This document shows positions 8,782 through 18,181 of a stretch of DNA of 64,000 bases, in pieces. Position numbers and translations under genes: made by a program. This DNA is from an uncultured Bacteroidales bacterium (GTDB lineage Bacteria > Bacteroidota > Bacteroidia > Bacteroidales > Paludibacteraceae). The DNA lies in contig CALAUA010000010.1 of the NCBI GenBank assembly GCA_937891975.1, positions 51,870-115,869 of the forward strand, in the 5' to 3' direction. The first letter of the stretch is position 1, and every line of letters begins with the position of its first letter. The notes below the pieces were generated by a model that was not told the DNA's origin, did no database searches, and saw only the letters and a list, made by a program, of their open reading frames with translations.

Positions 8782-10614
8782 ATGAAAAAAATACTATCTA
8801 TATTATTCATCTGTAGCATTGCGCTATCCGCTTTTGCACAAGATGTAGAGTTCAAAGCTTCCGCACCTGCGCAGGTGGTAGTAGGTAAGCCATTCCAACT
8901 CAGTTATACAATTAATCAACGGGCTAAAGACCTGCGTGCTCCCGAATTTACCGACTTCGATTATCTAGCTGGACCATACACCTCGCAATCATCATCAACA
9001 TCGTTTGTCAACGGCAAGCGTACATCCACTTTTACCCTTACCTACACCTATACATTGATGGCAAACCAAGAGGGTAATTTTACCATTCCACCTGCAACAA
9101 TCAAAGTAGATGGGGAACATTACACTTCCAATGGTGTACGTATTACCGTGCTTCCGCCCGACCAGCCGGTTAATAACGCGAGCACTACTAACCAAACTAC
9201 ACCACAGAGTACTCGTACCTCAGCAGAAAATACATCTGCAGACAACATCTTCATGCGCACTATTGTGAGTAAAACCAAAGTGTGTGAGCAGGAGGCAATA
9301 CTTTTAACTTACAAACTCTATTTTGCAAACGTAGATGTCGCACAACTCACCAACAACACTCGCTTGCCTGAGTTCAAAGGATTTCTCAAGCAAGATATCG
9401 AACTAGGCGAAATACAAACCGAGTTAGAGCATTACAACGGGCGCAACTACCAAGTGGCGGTACTCTATCGCACCTTACTTTATCCACAACGTAGCGGCGA
9501 TATTGTCATTGATGCAGCACATTTTGAAGCATTGTTGCGCGTACAAAACCGTGCACAAGTGCGCAGTATCTTCGATGATTTCTTTAATAGTTATACTACC
9601 GTTACTAAGCCACTTATTGCCCCTAGCGTAACCATTCATGTGGCTCCGTTACCAACTGGCAAACCTGCGCCTTTCTACGGTGGAGTGGGACAATTCAATA
9701 TTAATAGCAAGATTTCAAATATCAACCTACAAGCCAACGAGGCTGTCACACTCACGCTTACTATCCAAGGTACTGGCAACATGAAGTTGCTCAAGACGCC
9801 TTCTGTTGATTGGCCAGAGGGATTCGAGGTGTACGATCCCAAGGTAACCAACAATTTTAAGACTACTACTGCAGGCGTCAGTGGAACCAAAACTATTGAG
9901 TATTTAGCTATCCCACGCGCAGGAGGTACCTACACGATTCCACCTGTACAATTTGCATATTACGATCCAAAAGCAGGTGAGTACAAACAACTAACTACAT
10001 CCTCATACACACTTAACATTGAGCGCACTACTACTGAGGATAATACAACTGCTACTGTCAGTCAGTTCGTTCAAAAGGAAGACATTCAGCAATTGGGTAC
10101 CGATATCCGTTACATCCAAACGAATGTACCAAATAGCACACCACATCAGGCCATAGCAATCACTTTCGGATCGCTCGTTTTCTGGCTCTGCTATCTCATA
10201 CCTACTCTACTAGCTATTATGCTTTTTATTATCTTCCGCAAGAAAATCAAAGAGAATGCTGATATTACCCGTGTTCGCTACAAGAAAGCAAACAAAGTAG
10301 CACAACGTCGACTAAAAACAGCAGAGAAACTTCTCAAAGAAAATAAGAAAGAGGCATTCTACGAAGAGATAGAACGTGCCGCTTGGACGTATCTTAGCGA
10401 CCGCCTATCTATACCTACAGCACAACTCAACAAAGAGAATATCGCTCAACTACTGCAAAGCAAAAGTGTTGCGGATAGTGTCATCCAAGAGGTGCTACAG
10501 ATGCTTTCTACTGCTGAATTTGCGCGCTACGCACCTACATCTGACCATGCGATGCAAGACATCTACAACGATACCACTAAGATTATCAACCAATTAGAAA
10601 ATTGCAAACTATGA
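8782..10614 (+). CDS. batD: BatD, oxygen-tolerance family protein
   Basis: A 610-residue protein with a signal peptide (MKKILSILFICSIALSAFAQ), several beta-rich extracytoplasmic repeats and a single membrane helix near 455-480, followed by a basic cytoplasmic tail. This matches the BatD family. The first domain starts VEFKASAPAQVVVGKPF, the usual ligand-free Ig-like opening. Its TGA stop overlaps the ATG of batE by four bases (ATGA), so the pair is translationally coupled. No catalytic residues are expected. Confidence 0.92.
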   Translation: MKKILSILFICSIALSAFAQDVEFKASAPAQVVVGKPFQLSYTINQRAKDLRAPEFTDFDYLAGPYTSQSSSTSFVNGKRTSTFTLTYTYTLMANQEGNFTIPPATIKVDGEHYTSNGVRITVLPPDQPVNNASTTNQTTPQSTRTSAENTSADNIFMRTIVSKTKVCEQEAILLTYKLYFANVDVAQLTNNTRLPEFKGFLKQDIELGEIQTELEHYNGRNYQVAVLYRTLLYPQRSGDIVIDAAHFEALLRVQNRAQVRSIFDDFFNSYTTVTKPLIAPSVTIHVAPLPTGKPAPFYGGVGQFNINSKISNINLQANEAVTLTLTIQGTGNMKLLKTPSVDWPEGFEVYDPKVTNNFKTTTAGVSGTKTIEYLAIPRAGGTYTIPPVQFAYYDPKAGEYKQLTTSSYTLNIERTTTEDNTTATVSQFVQKEDIQQLGTDIRYIQTNVPNSTPHQAIAITFGSLVFWLCYLIPTLLAIMLFIIFRKKIKENADITRVRYKKANKVAQRRLKTAEKLLKENKKEAFYEEIERAAWTYLSDRLSIPTAQLNKENIAQLLQSKSVADSVIQEVLQMLSTAEFARYAPTSDHAMQDIYNDTTKIINQLENCKL

Positions 10615-11318
10615 AACTATTATTCGTATTTTTAACGACATTATTCGCTGATGCCAACGCTCAATACGCCGAAGGCAATTATGAGGAAGCGGCTACACAA
10701 TACCTTGAGATTATAGCTGAACACCCTTCGGCTGAGGTATATTATAATCTCGGTAATGCCTATTTCAAGCAGGGCGAATTGGCGCAATCAATCCTCGCCT
10801 ATGAACGTGCTTTACGCCTTGAGCCATCAATGAAGGATGCAAAACACAATCTGCAATTTGCGCAAACACAGATTATCGATAATATCGCTGATACTCAATC
10901 ATTTTTCCTTTCCAATGGGCTAAAGGCTATCCGCAATGCATTGAGTATCCAAACATGGATGGTATTATCCATTGTATTGTTCATCTTTACATTGGTTGGA
11001 TTTTTCTTGTTTGCTTTTAGCCGAACTGTATGGGTGCGCAAAACGGCTTTTTATACAAGTCTAGCAGCGTTGATTATCTCTATTTCGGCTTGTGCCAATG
11101 CGGGCAGTCTGCATCAGCGTGACACATTGCGTGCGGAAGCAATTATAACCCAAGGTATAGTCAATGCAAAATCTTCACCTGACCATTCAGGTACCGATTT
11201 GTTTACTTTACACGAAGGTACAAAAGTTGAGATTACCGAAACCATTGGCGACTGGTGCTGTATCCATGTGGGCAACAATATCGGTTGGATGCAACTTGCA
11301 CATCTAGAACGTATATAA
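10611..11318 (+). CDS. batE: BatE, TPR and SH3-like protein
   Basis: A 235-residue protein: signal-like N terminus, TPR units (YAEGNYEEAATQYLEII and YYNLGNAYFKQGELAQSILAYERAL), two membrane segments (about 118-140 and 150-165) and a C-terminal SH3-like domain ending GWMQLAHLERI. A TTG nine bases upstream is in frame, but the ATG overlapping the batD stop is the normal coupling. It is the last gene of the Bat operon and is followed by a strong terminator. BatE is thought to bind other Bat proteins at the membrane; no enzyme activity is expected. Confidence 0.9.
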   Translation: MKLLFVFLTTLFADANAQYAEGNYEEAATQYLEIIAEHPSAEVYYNLGNAYFKQGELAQSILAYERALRLEPSMKDAKHNLQFAQTQIIDNIADTQSFFLSNGLKAIRNALSIQTWMVLSIVLFIFTLVGFFLFAFSRTVWVRKTAFYTSLAALIISISACANAGSLHQRDTLRAEAIITQGIVNAKSSPDHSGTDLFTLHEGTKVEITETIGDWCCIHVGNNIGWMQLAHLERI

Positions 11319-11336
11319 AACAACTTTACACAAAAA

Positions 11337-11367
11337 AATGCCATTGGATCCCCAATGGCATTTTTTT
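11337..11367. terminator. Bidirectional terminator after batE
   Basis: ATGCCATTGG pairs with CCAATGGCAT around a four-base loop, with an A run on one side and a T run on the other. It serves batE and the convergent PII-like gene. Confidence 0.9.
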
Positions 11368-11390
11368 ATGTATTAGTATTGTCCTTTTAT

Positions 11391-11684
11391 TTATACGGTC
11401 GCCTCGATGTTCCACATAAAGGCGCGGACACCGACTTCTTCGTTGCGCTTATCGAGTTTCTTTACGGCTTCAAGTAACATAGGCGCTTTCTCGTCAGGAA
11501 CGATAGTGATGACACAAGAGTTCATCTCTGGCCATGCGTGGGTACCACGGCGTGGTTCGCCATTCTTGCTTCCACGGCCTTGCACCTCCTCAAAGAAGGT
11601 GAAACCGCGTATCTCTAACATATCAAGCATATACTCTACACGCTCGGTGTTAGCTTGATTGAATACTATCATTACAGATTTCAT
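11391..11684 (-). CDS. PII-like (GlnB superfamily) small protein of the efflux operon
   Basis: A 97-residue protein starting MKSVMIVFNQANTERVEYML. The beta-alpha-beta layout, with a T-loop-like segment EEVQGRGSKNGEPRRGTHAW and a second half CVITIVPDEKAPMLLEAVKK, resembles the PII/GlnB and copper-tolerance CutA fold. Such genes are often placed after RND pumps in Bacteroidetes. An upstream in-frame ATG would fall in the heptamer array, so 11684 is preferred. The ligand and partner are unknown; regulation or tuning of the pump is an inference from position. Confidence 0.7.
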   Translation of the reverse strand: MKSVMIVFNQANTERVEYMLDMLEIRGFTFFEEVQGRGSKNGEPRRGTHAWPEMNSCVITIVPDEKAPMLLEAVKKLDKRNEEVGVRAFMWNIEATV

Positions 11685-11701
11685 AATTACGTTTGGATTA
11701 A

Positions 11702-11764
11702 GGAGCCAGGAACCAAGAATCAAGACAATCAGTCTTGGCTCTTGGCTCTTGGTTCTTGATTCTT
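11702..11764. repeat. Inverted pair of heptamer arrays (RND / PII gap)
   Basis: Units of the GGAGCCA/GGAACCA type run to 11729, then CTTGGCT/CTTGGTT units run back from 11734. The two halves are complementary and can form a long imperfect hairpin. It fills the gap and reaches the stop codon of the RND gene. Confidence 0.8.
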
Positions 11765-14700
11765 ATTTTTCTTTTTCTTCGCAGTCCTCCACTTTGATAT
11801 CCATGAAGATGAAGTTCTCGCGCACTTTCTTGAGTTTGTCGCGTTCACCTTTCTTAGACATTGCACCATAAATGACAGGTACAATGTATAGAGTCAAAAA
11901 GGTACTAACGGTCAAACCACCGATAACGACGATACCCAATGGTTGCCACATCTCGGCACCTTCACCTTGGCTCACTGCCATTGGCACCATACCGAGAATA
12001 GTGGTGAACGCAGTCATCAATACAGGGCGCAGACGGCTCTCGCCTGACATCTGGATAGCCTCGTTAAGGTCGTGTCCACGCTCGCGCATGAGGTTGATAT
12101 AGTCCACAAGCACGATACCGTTCTTCACCACGATACCCACAAGGAGTACCAGACCCAAGGCACCAATCATATCCAGAGAAGTGTTAGTGAGCCATAGGGC
12201 TATAATCACACCCGAGAGCGCAAATGGCACGGAGAACATGATGATAGCAGGTTTGCTGAACGACTCGAACTGCGATGCCATCACGATATACACGAGCAGG
12301 ATAATCAGCATGCCCAGCATACCCATCTTGCCGAATGTCTCTTGTTGGTCTTCGTAGTCACCCGCGATACGCATAGTGTATCCAGCAGGGGCATCTACTT
12401 GAGGAAGTACTTGTGTCTCAATGGCTTGTGCCAAGTCGCCCAATGTAGTCTCGAACGGTGTTACCTTGACGGTCACAATACGCTGACGACTCTTACGTGC
12501 GATAGTAGGTGGAGCCCAATACTCGTCCACCGAGCAGACTTCTGACAGTTTGATAGTCTTGCCTGTTGGGGTTGGGATAGAGAAGTCGAGCACATCGCTG
12601 ATAGAGTTGCGGTTTTCCTCTTTCAAACGTACTAAAATATCATACTCATCACCGTCTTCCTTCAAGAAGCCCACAGCCATACCATTCACGCGGTTGCGCA
12701 GGTAGGAAGATATGGTGGCAGAAGTCAATCCAAGGCGACTTGCTTTCTCTTTGTCCACTACAATCTTGATTTCAGGGCGGTCATCATCGCGGTCGGCATA
12801 GACATCACGTGCACCAGGCAGTTCTTTGGTCAGTGCCATGACTTGTTGCGCCATTTGGTTGGTAATATCGAAGTCATAGCCATAGATTTCTATGTCCACG
12901 GTGTTTCCACCACCAGGGCCGCCACCACTGGTAGATGCTTGATATTCAATAATTTCAGGATATTGTGCCATTTCTTGACGAAGCACTTCGGCAATCTGCC
13001 AGATAGTGCGCTCGCGTTCCCATTTCTTGTTCAAACGCACGGTCATAGAGATGGTATTGTTCATGGTGGTGGAGAAGATAGCACCCGTACCGTCATCATC
13101 ATTGGAACCCGCAGAGGTAGCAATCATCTCAATCTCAGGCACAAGCACCATAAAACGCTCTTCCAATTGGCGTGCAGTCTTGAGGGTCTCCTCAATACGT
13201 GTACCGCGTTGTAACTCAATGGTTACGCTCAAGCGAGCATTGTCTTGTTGTTGCATAAAGTCGGTTCCCACTTTGCCAAAAATGAATGGCAAGAGTGAAG
13301 CTCCGAAGAACGCAAATAGAATAACAATAGTCAATGCCTTGTGGCGCAAGCACCATGCAAGCGATTTGCCGTAAACTTTGTCTACCTTGTCAAGGAAAGC
13401 TACGATAGTGCGGTCGTACCAAGACTTCTTGTCGCTATCATCGATGAGTTTGCCGTTCTCCACGCGCACTTTTCGTGCCTTCAGCAGCTTGGAGCAAAGC
13501 ATTGGTGTGAGAGAAATAGCAATCACGGTAGAGGTACAACATACGACTGTTACAATCCAACCCAATGACTCAAACATAATACCAGCCATACCATCCATCA
13601 TTGTCAGTGGTACAAATACGGCGCAGAGTACGAGTGTAGTAGCGATAACGCTCACCCATACCTCGTTCGTCGCATAGATACTTGCCTCGCGTGGACTCTC
13701 GCCACGTTCGATATGGCGTGTGATATTCTCGAGCACCACAATCGCGTCGTCCACCACCATACCAATAGCGATAGTCAATGAACAGAGCGAGATGATGTTT
13801 ATGCTGGAGTCAGCCATCTTCAGATAGATAAACGCCACAATCAATGAGATTGGAATGGTGAGCGAGATGATAAGTGTCGCACGCCATTTGCCAAGGAAGA
13901 AGAGCACCACGAGCACCACGAATAGCAATGCGTAGAGCACAGACTCCTCAAGGGAGTTGATGGAGTTGCGGATATTGTCTGCCGAGTTGTAGATCTCTTG
14001 AATCTTCACGTCGGTAGGCAATTGCTTTTGAATCTTCTTCAATGCTTTATCCACATCTTCGCAGACTTGCACGGTGTTGGAGCCCGATTGCTTAGCCACA
14101 ATCAGACGCACAGCTTCGCGACCATTGGTCTTCTCATCCAATGAGAGGTCCTTGATAGTATCGCGCACGGTAGCGATGTCGCGCACGAATACTTGTTGCC
14201 CTTGTGGGGTCATGGTCACCATCAAGTCCTCAATCTCGCTACTCTCGATGAACTCAGAGCGCACCTGCATTTGGTATTGCTCCTTCTCCATCTTCACCGT
14301 ACCCGAAGAGAGGTTGAGGTTGTTGGCAGAGATGACTTGTCCCACTTGCTCCAGCGAGATGCCAAAAGCGTCTAGTTTTTGTTGGTCGATATCCACATAC
14401 ACATAGCGATCTGGTGCACCTGCCACAGACAGGTTACCGATACCGTTGATCTGGTTCAATTGTGGAATCACCTCATCGTTGAGGATTTTGTCGAGTGCAG
14501 GATAGGACTCGTCTGCCGTGATAGCATATTGGCAGATTGGCATGGTGCTCGATGAGAACTTGAACACCATAGGCGACGAACAACCATCAGGCAACTGGTT
14601 CTTAGCCATGTCGCAGAACGATCGTATGTCGTTGACGGCTTCCGTAATGTCGGACCCCCATTCCAATTCGAGTACTACAAGACTGACATTATCTTTACTG

Positions 14701-14948
14701 GTAGAGTTGATATACTTCAGGTTATCCACCGAAGTCAAACTATTCTCCATGATTTTCGAGACGTTGGTCTCTATCTCGGACGCCGACGCACCTGGATAGG
14801 TAGTCATCACCATCACATATGGTGGGTCCATCTCAGGGAATTGATCCACAGGCAGTTGCACGAAGCAGAACAGACCTATGATCATCACCGCAACGAACAC
14901 CAGCATCGTCGTTACGGGATTCTTAATCGCGGTTTTATAAATTGCCAT
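11763..14948 (-). CDS. RND multidrug efflux pump, inner-membrane subunit (HAE1 type)
   Basis: A 1061-residue AcrB-like proton/drug antiporter of the resistance-nodulation-division superfamily. It has the usual layout of two repeats, each with one membrane helix, a large periplasmic loop and five more helices. The proton-relay aspartates are in GMVVDDAIVVLENI; the second half carries the matching GIVVKNGIVLVDYI. It starts MAIYKTAIKNPVTTML, a standard RND opening. It lies directly downstream of a periplasmic adaptor and a TolC homologue and forms a tripartite pump with them. The substrate cannot be read from sequence. Confidence 0.96.
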   Translation of the reverse strand: MAIYKTAIKNPVTTMLVFVAVMIIGLFCFVQLPVDQFPEMDPPYVMVMTTYPGASASEIETNVSKIMENSLTSVDNLKYINSTSKDNVSLVVLELEWGSDITEAVNDIRSFCDMAKNQLPDGCSSPMVFKFSSSTMPICQYAITADESYPALDKILNDEVIPQLNQINGIGNLSVAGAPDRYVYVDIDQQKLDAFGISLEQVGQVISANNLNLSSGTVKMEKEQYQMQVRSEFIESSEIEDLMVTMTPQGQQVFVRDIATVRDTIKDLSLDEKTNGREAVRLIVAKQSGSNTVQVCEDVDKALKKIQKQLPTDVKIQEIYNSADNIRNSINSLEESVLYALLFVVLVVLFFLGKWRATLIISLTIPISLIVAFIYLKMADSSINIISLCSLTIAIGMVVDDAIVVLENITRHIERGESPREASIYATNEVWVSVIATTLVLCAVFVPLTMMDGMAGIMFESLGWIVTVVCCTSTVIAISLTPMLCSKLLKARKVRVENGKLIDDSDKKSWYDRTIVAFLDKVDKVYGKSLAWCLRHKALTIVILFAFFGASLLPFIFGKVGTDFMQQQDNARLSVTIELQRGTRIEETLKTARQLEERFMVLVPEIEMIATSAGSNDDDGTGAIFSTTMNNTISMTVRLNKKWERERTIWQIAEVLRQEMAQYPEIIEYQASTSGGGPGGGNTVDIEIYGYDFDITNQMAQQVMALTKELPGARDVYADRDDDRPEIKIVVDKEKASRLGLTSATISSYLRNRVNGMAVGFLKEDGDEYDILVRLKEENRNSISDVLDFSIPTPTGKTIKLSEVCSVDEYWAPPTIARKSRQRIVTVKVTPFETTLGDLAQAIETQVLPQVDAPAGYTMRIAGDYEDQQETFGKMGMLGMLIILLVYIVMASQFESFSKPAIIMFSVPFALSGVIIALWLTNTSLDMIGALGLVLLVGIVVKNGIVLVDYINLMRERGHDLNEAIQMSGESRLRPVLMTAFTTILGMVPMAVSQGEGAEMWQPLGIVVIGGLTVSTFLTLYIVPVIYGAMSKKGERDKLKKVRENFIFMDIKVEDCEEKEK

Positions 14949-14961
14949 AGTTCTTCAGGTT

Positions 14962-15969
14962 TTACTTTACTTCAATTTTCACACCGTCAACCAGTTTGTG
15001 TTGACCCACGCTGATGTATTCTACACCTGCTTTAATTTCGGGTGCAATGATTTCAATGTTCTCGTCAAAGCGTTGTCCGAGTTTCACGCTCACGCGCTTA
15101 GCGTAGCCATTCTCGTTGATAAACACATAGCGCTCGTTCGAACCAATCAGTTTCTCTACCGATTGATAAGGCACCACGATGGTGTTCTCTTTGCCTAGAC
15201 CGAGGGTAGTAGTCACGTACATACCGCCACGCAACTTCTCGCTCGCATTGGGGATAACCACCTTGCATTGGAAAGTGTGGCTCGCAGCGTCGATGGTTGG
15301 ATAAACCACCTCAATCGTTGCAGGGAAAGACTCATCTGGATACACTTCGCTCTTCACAGTCAGCTTCATACCTTCCTTAATCATAGGATAATAAGTCTCT
15401 GGCACTGCAATCAACGCTTTCAGTTTCTTCACTTGTGTGAGCACCACGATTGGCTGACCGCCATATAGCTCGCCATCCTCGTAGGTCTTAGCAGAAATAA
15501 CACCGTCGAATGGAGCTTTCACGTAAGTGTTTTGCTCCAAGAAAGCGAGGTTTTGCTTCAGTTGGTCGTATGCCACTTTTGTCTGGTCGTAGGTCTGTTG
15601 GCTTACGCTTCCTGTTTCCAGCAATGCCTCCAAACGTCCCACCTCGATTTCAAGGTTAGCCAGTTGGATTTTTTGTGTGAGATACTGTGTTTGATCCATA
15701 CGTACAAGCATGTCGCCTGCTTTCACCTCATCGCCTACTTCCACGAAGATATGCTCTATCTTACCTGTCAGCGATGGTGCTACGTTTTGTGTCACATAGC
15801 CCTGTAAGTTCGTAGAAATATTGAGCACGCGCTCAATCTCTTTTTCTTGGAGGGTTATTGTACCTACCACCTCCACGCGCTCAGCTTCTTGTTGAGTAGC
15901 TTGAGCGTCTTTCTTGCCGCAACCAATCAAACAAACTGCGGCAGCCATCATTAATACAATCTTTTTCAT
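14962..15969 (-). CDS. RND periplasmic adaptor lipoprotein (membrane fusion protein)
   Basis: A 335-residue AcrA-like adaptor. The N-terminal signal peptide ends in a lipobox (CLIGC), so it is lipid-anchored. A biotinyl/lipoyl half-domain follows (IEHIFVEVGDEVKAGDMLVRMD), then a short coiled coil, the second half (YVKAPFDGVISAKTYEDGE), beta-barrel and membrane-proximal domains. It is 13 bases upstream of the pump gene and bridges pump and TolC-like channel. Confidence 0.95.
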   Translation of the reverse strand: MKKIVLMMAAAVCLIGCGKKDAQATQQEAERVEVVGTITLQEKEIERVLNISTNLQGYVTQNVAPSLTGKIEHIFVEVGDEVKAGDMLVRMDQTQYLTQKIQLANLEIEVGRLEALLETGSVSQQTYDQTKVAYDQLKQNLAFLEQNTYVKAPFDGVISAKTYEDGELYGGQPIVVLTQVKKLKALIAVPETYYPMIKEGMKLTVKSEVYPDESFPATIEVVYPTIDAASHTFQCKVVIPNASEKLRGGMYVTTTLGLGKENTIVVPYQSVEKLIGSNERYVFINENGYAKRVSVKLGQRFDENIEIIAPEIKAGVEYISVGQHKLVDGVKIEVK

Positions 15970-16003
15970 TTATCGTTTTGTTAATTAGTTATCAATGTTA
16001 TTC

Positions 16004-16031
16004 GGTGTCTGGAGTCAGGAGTCGGGACTCA
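16004..16031. repeat. Heptamer array GGAGTCA-type (TolC / adaptor gap)
   Basis: Four 7-bp units (GGTGTCT, GGAGTCA, GGAGTCG, GGACTCA in type) end directly at the stop codon of the TolC-like gene. Confidence 0.75.
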
Positions 16032-17363
16032 CTACAAGTTCAGAAATTTCTCCAATTCCACTTCTGCATTCACCAATGTCAGCACCGCTTGCACATACGT
16101 CGATTGTGCGGTGATGAGGTCGTTGCTTGCATTCACGAGGTCTAGGTTACTTGCCACACCCTGTTGAAATTTCAGCGAAGTGTTGTCAAACACGCGTTGC
16201 GTCACGCCCATGTTCTCTTGCTCGTTGGTGTAGGTCTCGTAGGCATTTTGCAGGTTATAGCGCAATTGTTCATTTTGGATTCCAAGGTTATCGGCTGTCT
16301 CCTCAAACGTGTTGCGTGCCTCTTCCAAGGCGATTTTCTTCTCCACCACACCTGCTGCACGCTTACCCGACGACCACAATGGCATGCTCACTTGTACGCT
16401 CAGCGCATTAGGAGGAGTCATGTTAAAGCCCTCTTTCTTACCAAAATAGTCTTTTTCGCTGTATTGATAGCCCACACCTATGGTTGGACCATACGCCCAA
16501 CCTGCCATGTGTACATTCTTTTTCGCCAATTCTACATTTTTGGCAAGGGTTTGGTAACTGAGGTTGTTTTCCAACACAAAGTCTTTACCCAGCAATGTGA
16601 CTATTGCTTCCGCGCTCAGCATATCGCTGAGTTGGGTGGTGAGGGTCAGTTCAGTTTCTGCTGGAACATTCAGCAGCACTTTCAGCGCATTGATTGCCAA
16701 CTGTGTCGAACGCTTGTTAGCATTGATATTATTCTTCAATGTGTTCACACGCACGAGGATTTGGTCAGCCGTTGTTTGCTCTGCTGCACCCACTTCCACG
16801 CTGCGTTGGGTCATTGCTGCCAAGTTCTCAATGTTCTTCAGCGAACTATCCAGCAACTTCACCACATCTTCCAGCACCAACACCGAAGCGTAACTCGATT
16901 TCACACTCGCACGCAGGTTGTCCTCGCTGATTTCGAGATTCAGTTTTTGCATCTCAATCGCAGTATTGTTGAGCAATGCTCCCACAATCGCCTGTCCATT
17001 GATACCTACGGATGCTGTGATACCGAATGTACCATTGTCTGGCATTTCAATAGGCATACCACCAAAGTTCATCTTGTAGCCCATCATAGATTGGTATGCC
17101 CACGACATATCCACCGACGGAAGCATACTCGCTATCGTCTGCCAACGTTGCGCATACGCTTTTTGCACTGCCAAACTGGCGTTTCTCAAACTGCGGTTGG
17201 TCTCCACCGCATAATCTTGCGCCTGAGCAAGACTTAAGTTTAATGTTGCAGGCACCTCACGCACCTCAGCTTTCTTCGTAGCTGCCATCACATGATCTTC
17301 TGCCTGCATGCCGCTCGCCAAAAACGCGAACAAGCCAATGGCTAAAACAATTTTTTTCATCAT
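16032..17363 (-). CDS. TolC-family outer-membrane efflux protein
   Basis: A 443-residue outer-membrane channel component. A signal peptide ends near residue 21 (FLASGMQA), and two OEP repeats of long helices and beta strands follow, with typical features LSLAQAQDYAVETNRSLRNA and FQQGVASNLDLVNASNDLITAQ. Length and repeats fit TolC/OprM proteins. It is second in the operon after the TetR gene and precedes adaptor and pump. Confidence 0.94.
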   Translation of the reverse strand: MMKKIVLAIGLFAFLASGMQAEDHVMAATKKAEVREVPATLNLSLAQAQDYAVETNRSLRNASLAVQKAYAQRWQTIASMLPSVDMSWAYQSMMGYKMNFGGMPIEMPDNGTFGITASVGINGQAIVGALLNNTAIEMQKLNLEISEDNLRASVKSSYASVLVLEDVVKLLDSSLKNIENLAAMTQRSVEVGAAEQTTADQILVRVNTLKNNINANKRSTQLAINALKVLLNVPAETELTLTTQLSDMLSAEAIVTLLGKDFVLENNLSYQTLAKNVELAKKNVHMAGWAYGPTIGVGYQYSEKDYFGKKEGFNMTPPNALSVQVSMPLWSSGKRAAGVVEKKIALEEARNTFEETADNLGIQNEQLRYNLQNAYETYTNEQENMGVTQRVFDNTSLKFQQGVASNLDLVNASNDLITAQSTYVQAVLTLVNAEVELEKFLNL

Positions 17364-17380
17364 CTTTTATACCTTATATA

Positions 17381-17998
17381 TTATATATTATTTTTCACTT
17401 TCTCTCTCAACCGCACCAAACCGCTTTCGCTCAATATGCCCCGCATCAAAATATCCATTCGCTGATGACCTATGCGGTGCACTTCCTCTTTGGTCATCTG
17501 TCCACTAGTCATCAAATCCAGCAATCGATACTGCATGTCCAAGAACATCATCGCCACCACATCCACATCAATCTCAACTCTAAAGATGCCCTCGCTAACA
17601 CCTTTCCCCAAAAACTGTACCAAAATCTTCTCTGCCGTTTGGCGCATCACTTTTTTGTGCGCAGCAAACAGTTGCGGATAGTACTTTTCCAGGTCATACA
17701 TCATCGCGGGTGCCTTCAAATCCTTCTTCTGAGTGGATTGTGCTATCTTCGCCCATTCCACAATCACCTGCGTGATGGTGCGTTTAGATAGTGCGGTATC
17801 TAAATCATGTGCCACTTTCTGCTCATGCTTGTGCAAAATAGCTTGTACCAAATCATCTTTCGATGCAAAATACACATAAAATGTCTTCTTCGACATACCC
17901 AACTCTTTGCATAGGTCATCCACGCTCACCGAACGTATTCCCACCTGTTGCATACGTGGGGTAGCCGCTTTTAGTATGTCTTCTTTCAGATTAGCCAT
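17381..17998 (-). CDS. TetR-family transcriptional regulator of the efflux operon
   Basis: A 205-residue repressor candidate. The helix-turn-helix is GIRSVSVDDLCKELGMSKKTFYVYFASKDDL, near residues 20-50; the C-terminal half is a variable ligand-binding domain. The chosen start MANLKEDILKAA gives the normal distance to the HTH; an extra nine residues from an upstream ATG are unlikely. It is the first gene of the TetR-TolC-adaptor-RND-PII operon and likely represses its own promoter at 18023-18054. Confidence 0.93.
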   Translation of the reverse strand: MANLKEDILKAATPRMQQVGIRSVSVDDLCKELGMSKKTFYVYFASKDDLVQAILHKHEQKVAHDLDTALSKRTITQVIVEWAKIAQSTQKKDLKAPAMMYDLEKYYPQLFAAHKKVMRQTAEKILVQFLGKGVSEGIFRVEIDVDVVAMMFLDMQYRLLDLMTSGQMTKEEVHRIGHQRMDILMRGILSESGLVRLREKVKNNI

Positions 17999-18022
17999 AT
18001 TATGCATTTTACAAAAATCGTG

Positions 18023-18054
18023 CAAAAGTACTAAAAATATCTGGAACTACCAAA
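18023..18054 (-). promoter_or_regulatory. Bacteroidetes promoter of the efflux operon
   Basis: On the minus strand, -33 TTTG (18051-18054) and -7 TACTTTTG (18023-18030) are separated by 20 bases. The start codon of tetR follows 25 bases later. Confidence 0.8.
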
Positions 18055-18107
18055 TTTTTAGGAAACTTTAACACTTTTGTAGTTTCCACGTTACAAAATC
18101 ACACATA

Positions 18108-18134
18108 AAAAAAGAGCGGTCCTCACCGCTCCAT
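18108..18134 (-). terminator. Terminator downstream of panB
   Basis: On the minus strand GAGCGGT-GAGG-ACCGCTC is followed by a run of T. Confidence 0.85.
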
Positions 18135-18139
18135 TTAAT

Positions 18140-18181
18140 CTCTCAGTTTTCACCTCTCACCATTCACCTTTAACCTTCCCC
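18140..18181. repeat. Heptamer array after panB
   Basis: Six 7-bp units (for example CTCTCAC, CATTCAC, CTTTAAC) run from the panB stop to the terminator. Read on the minus strand they resemble the AGGTTAA units next to valS. Confidence 0.75.
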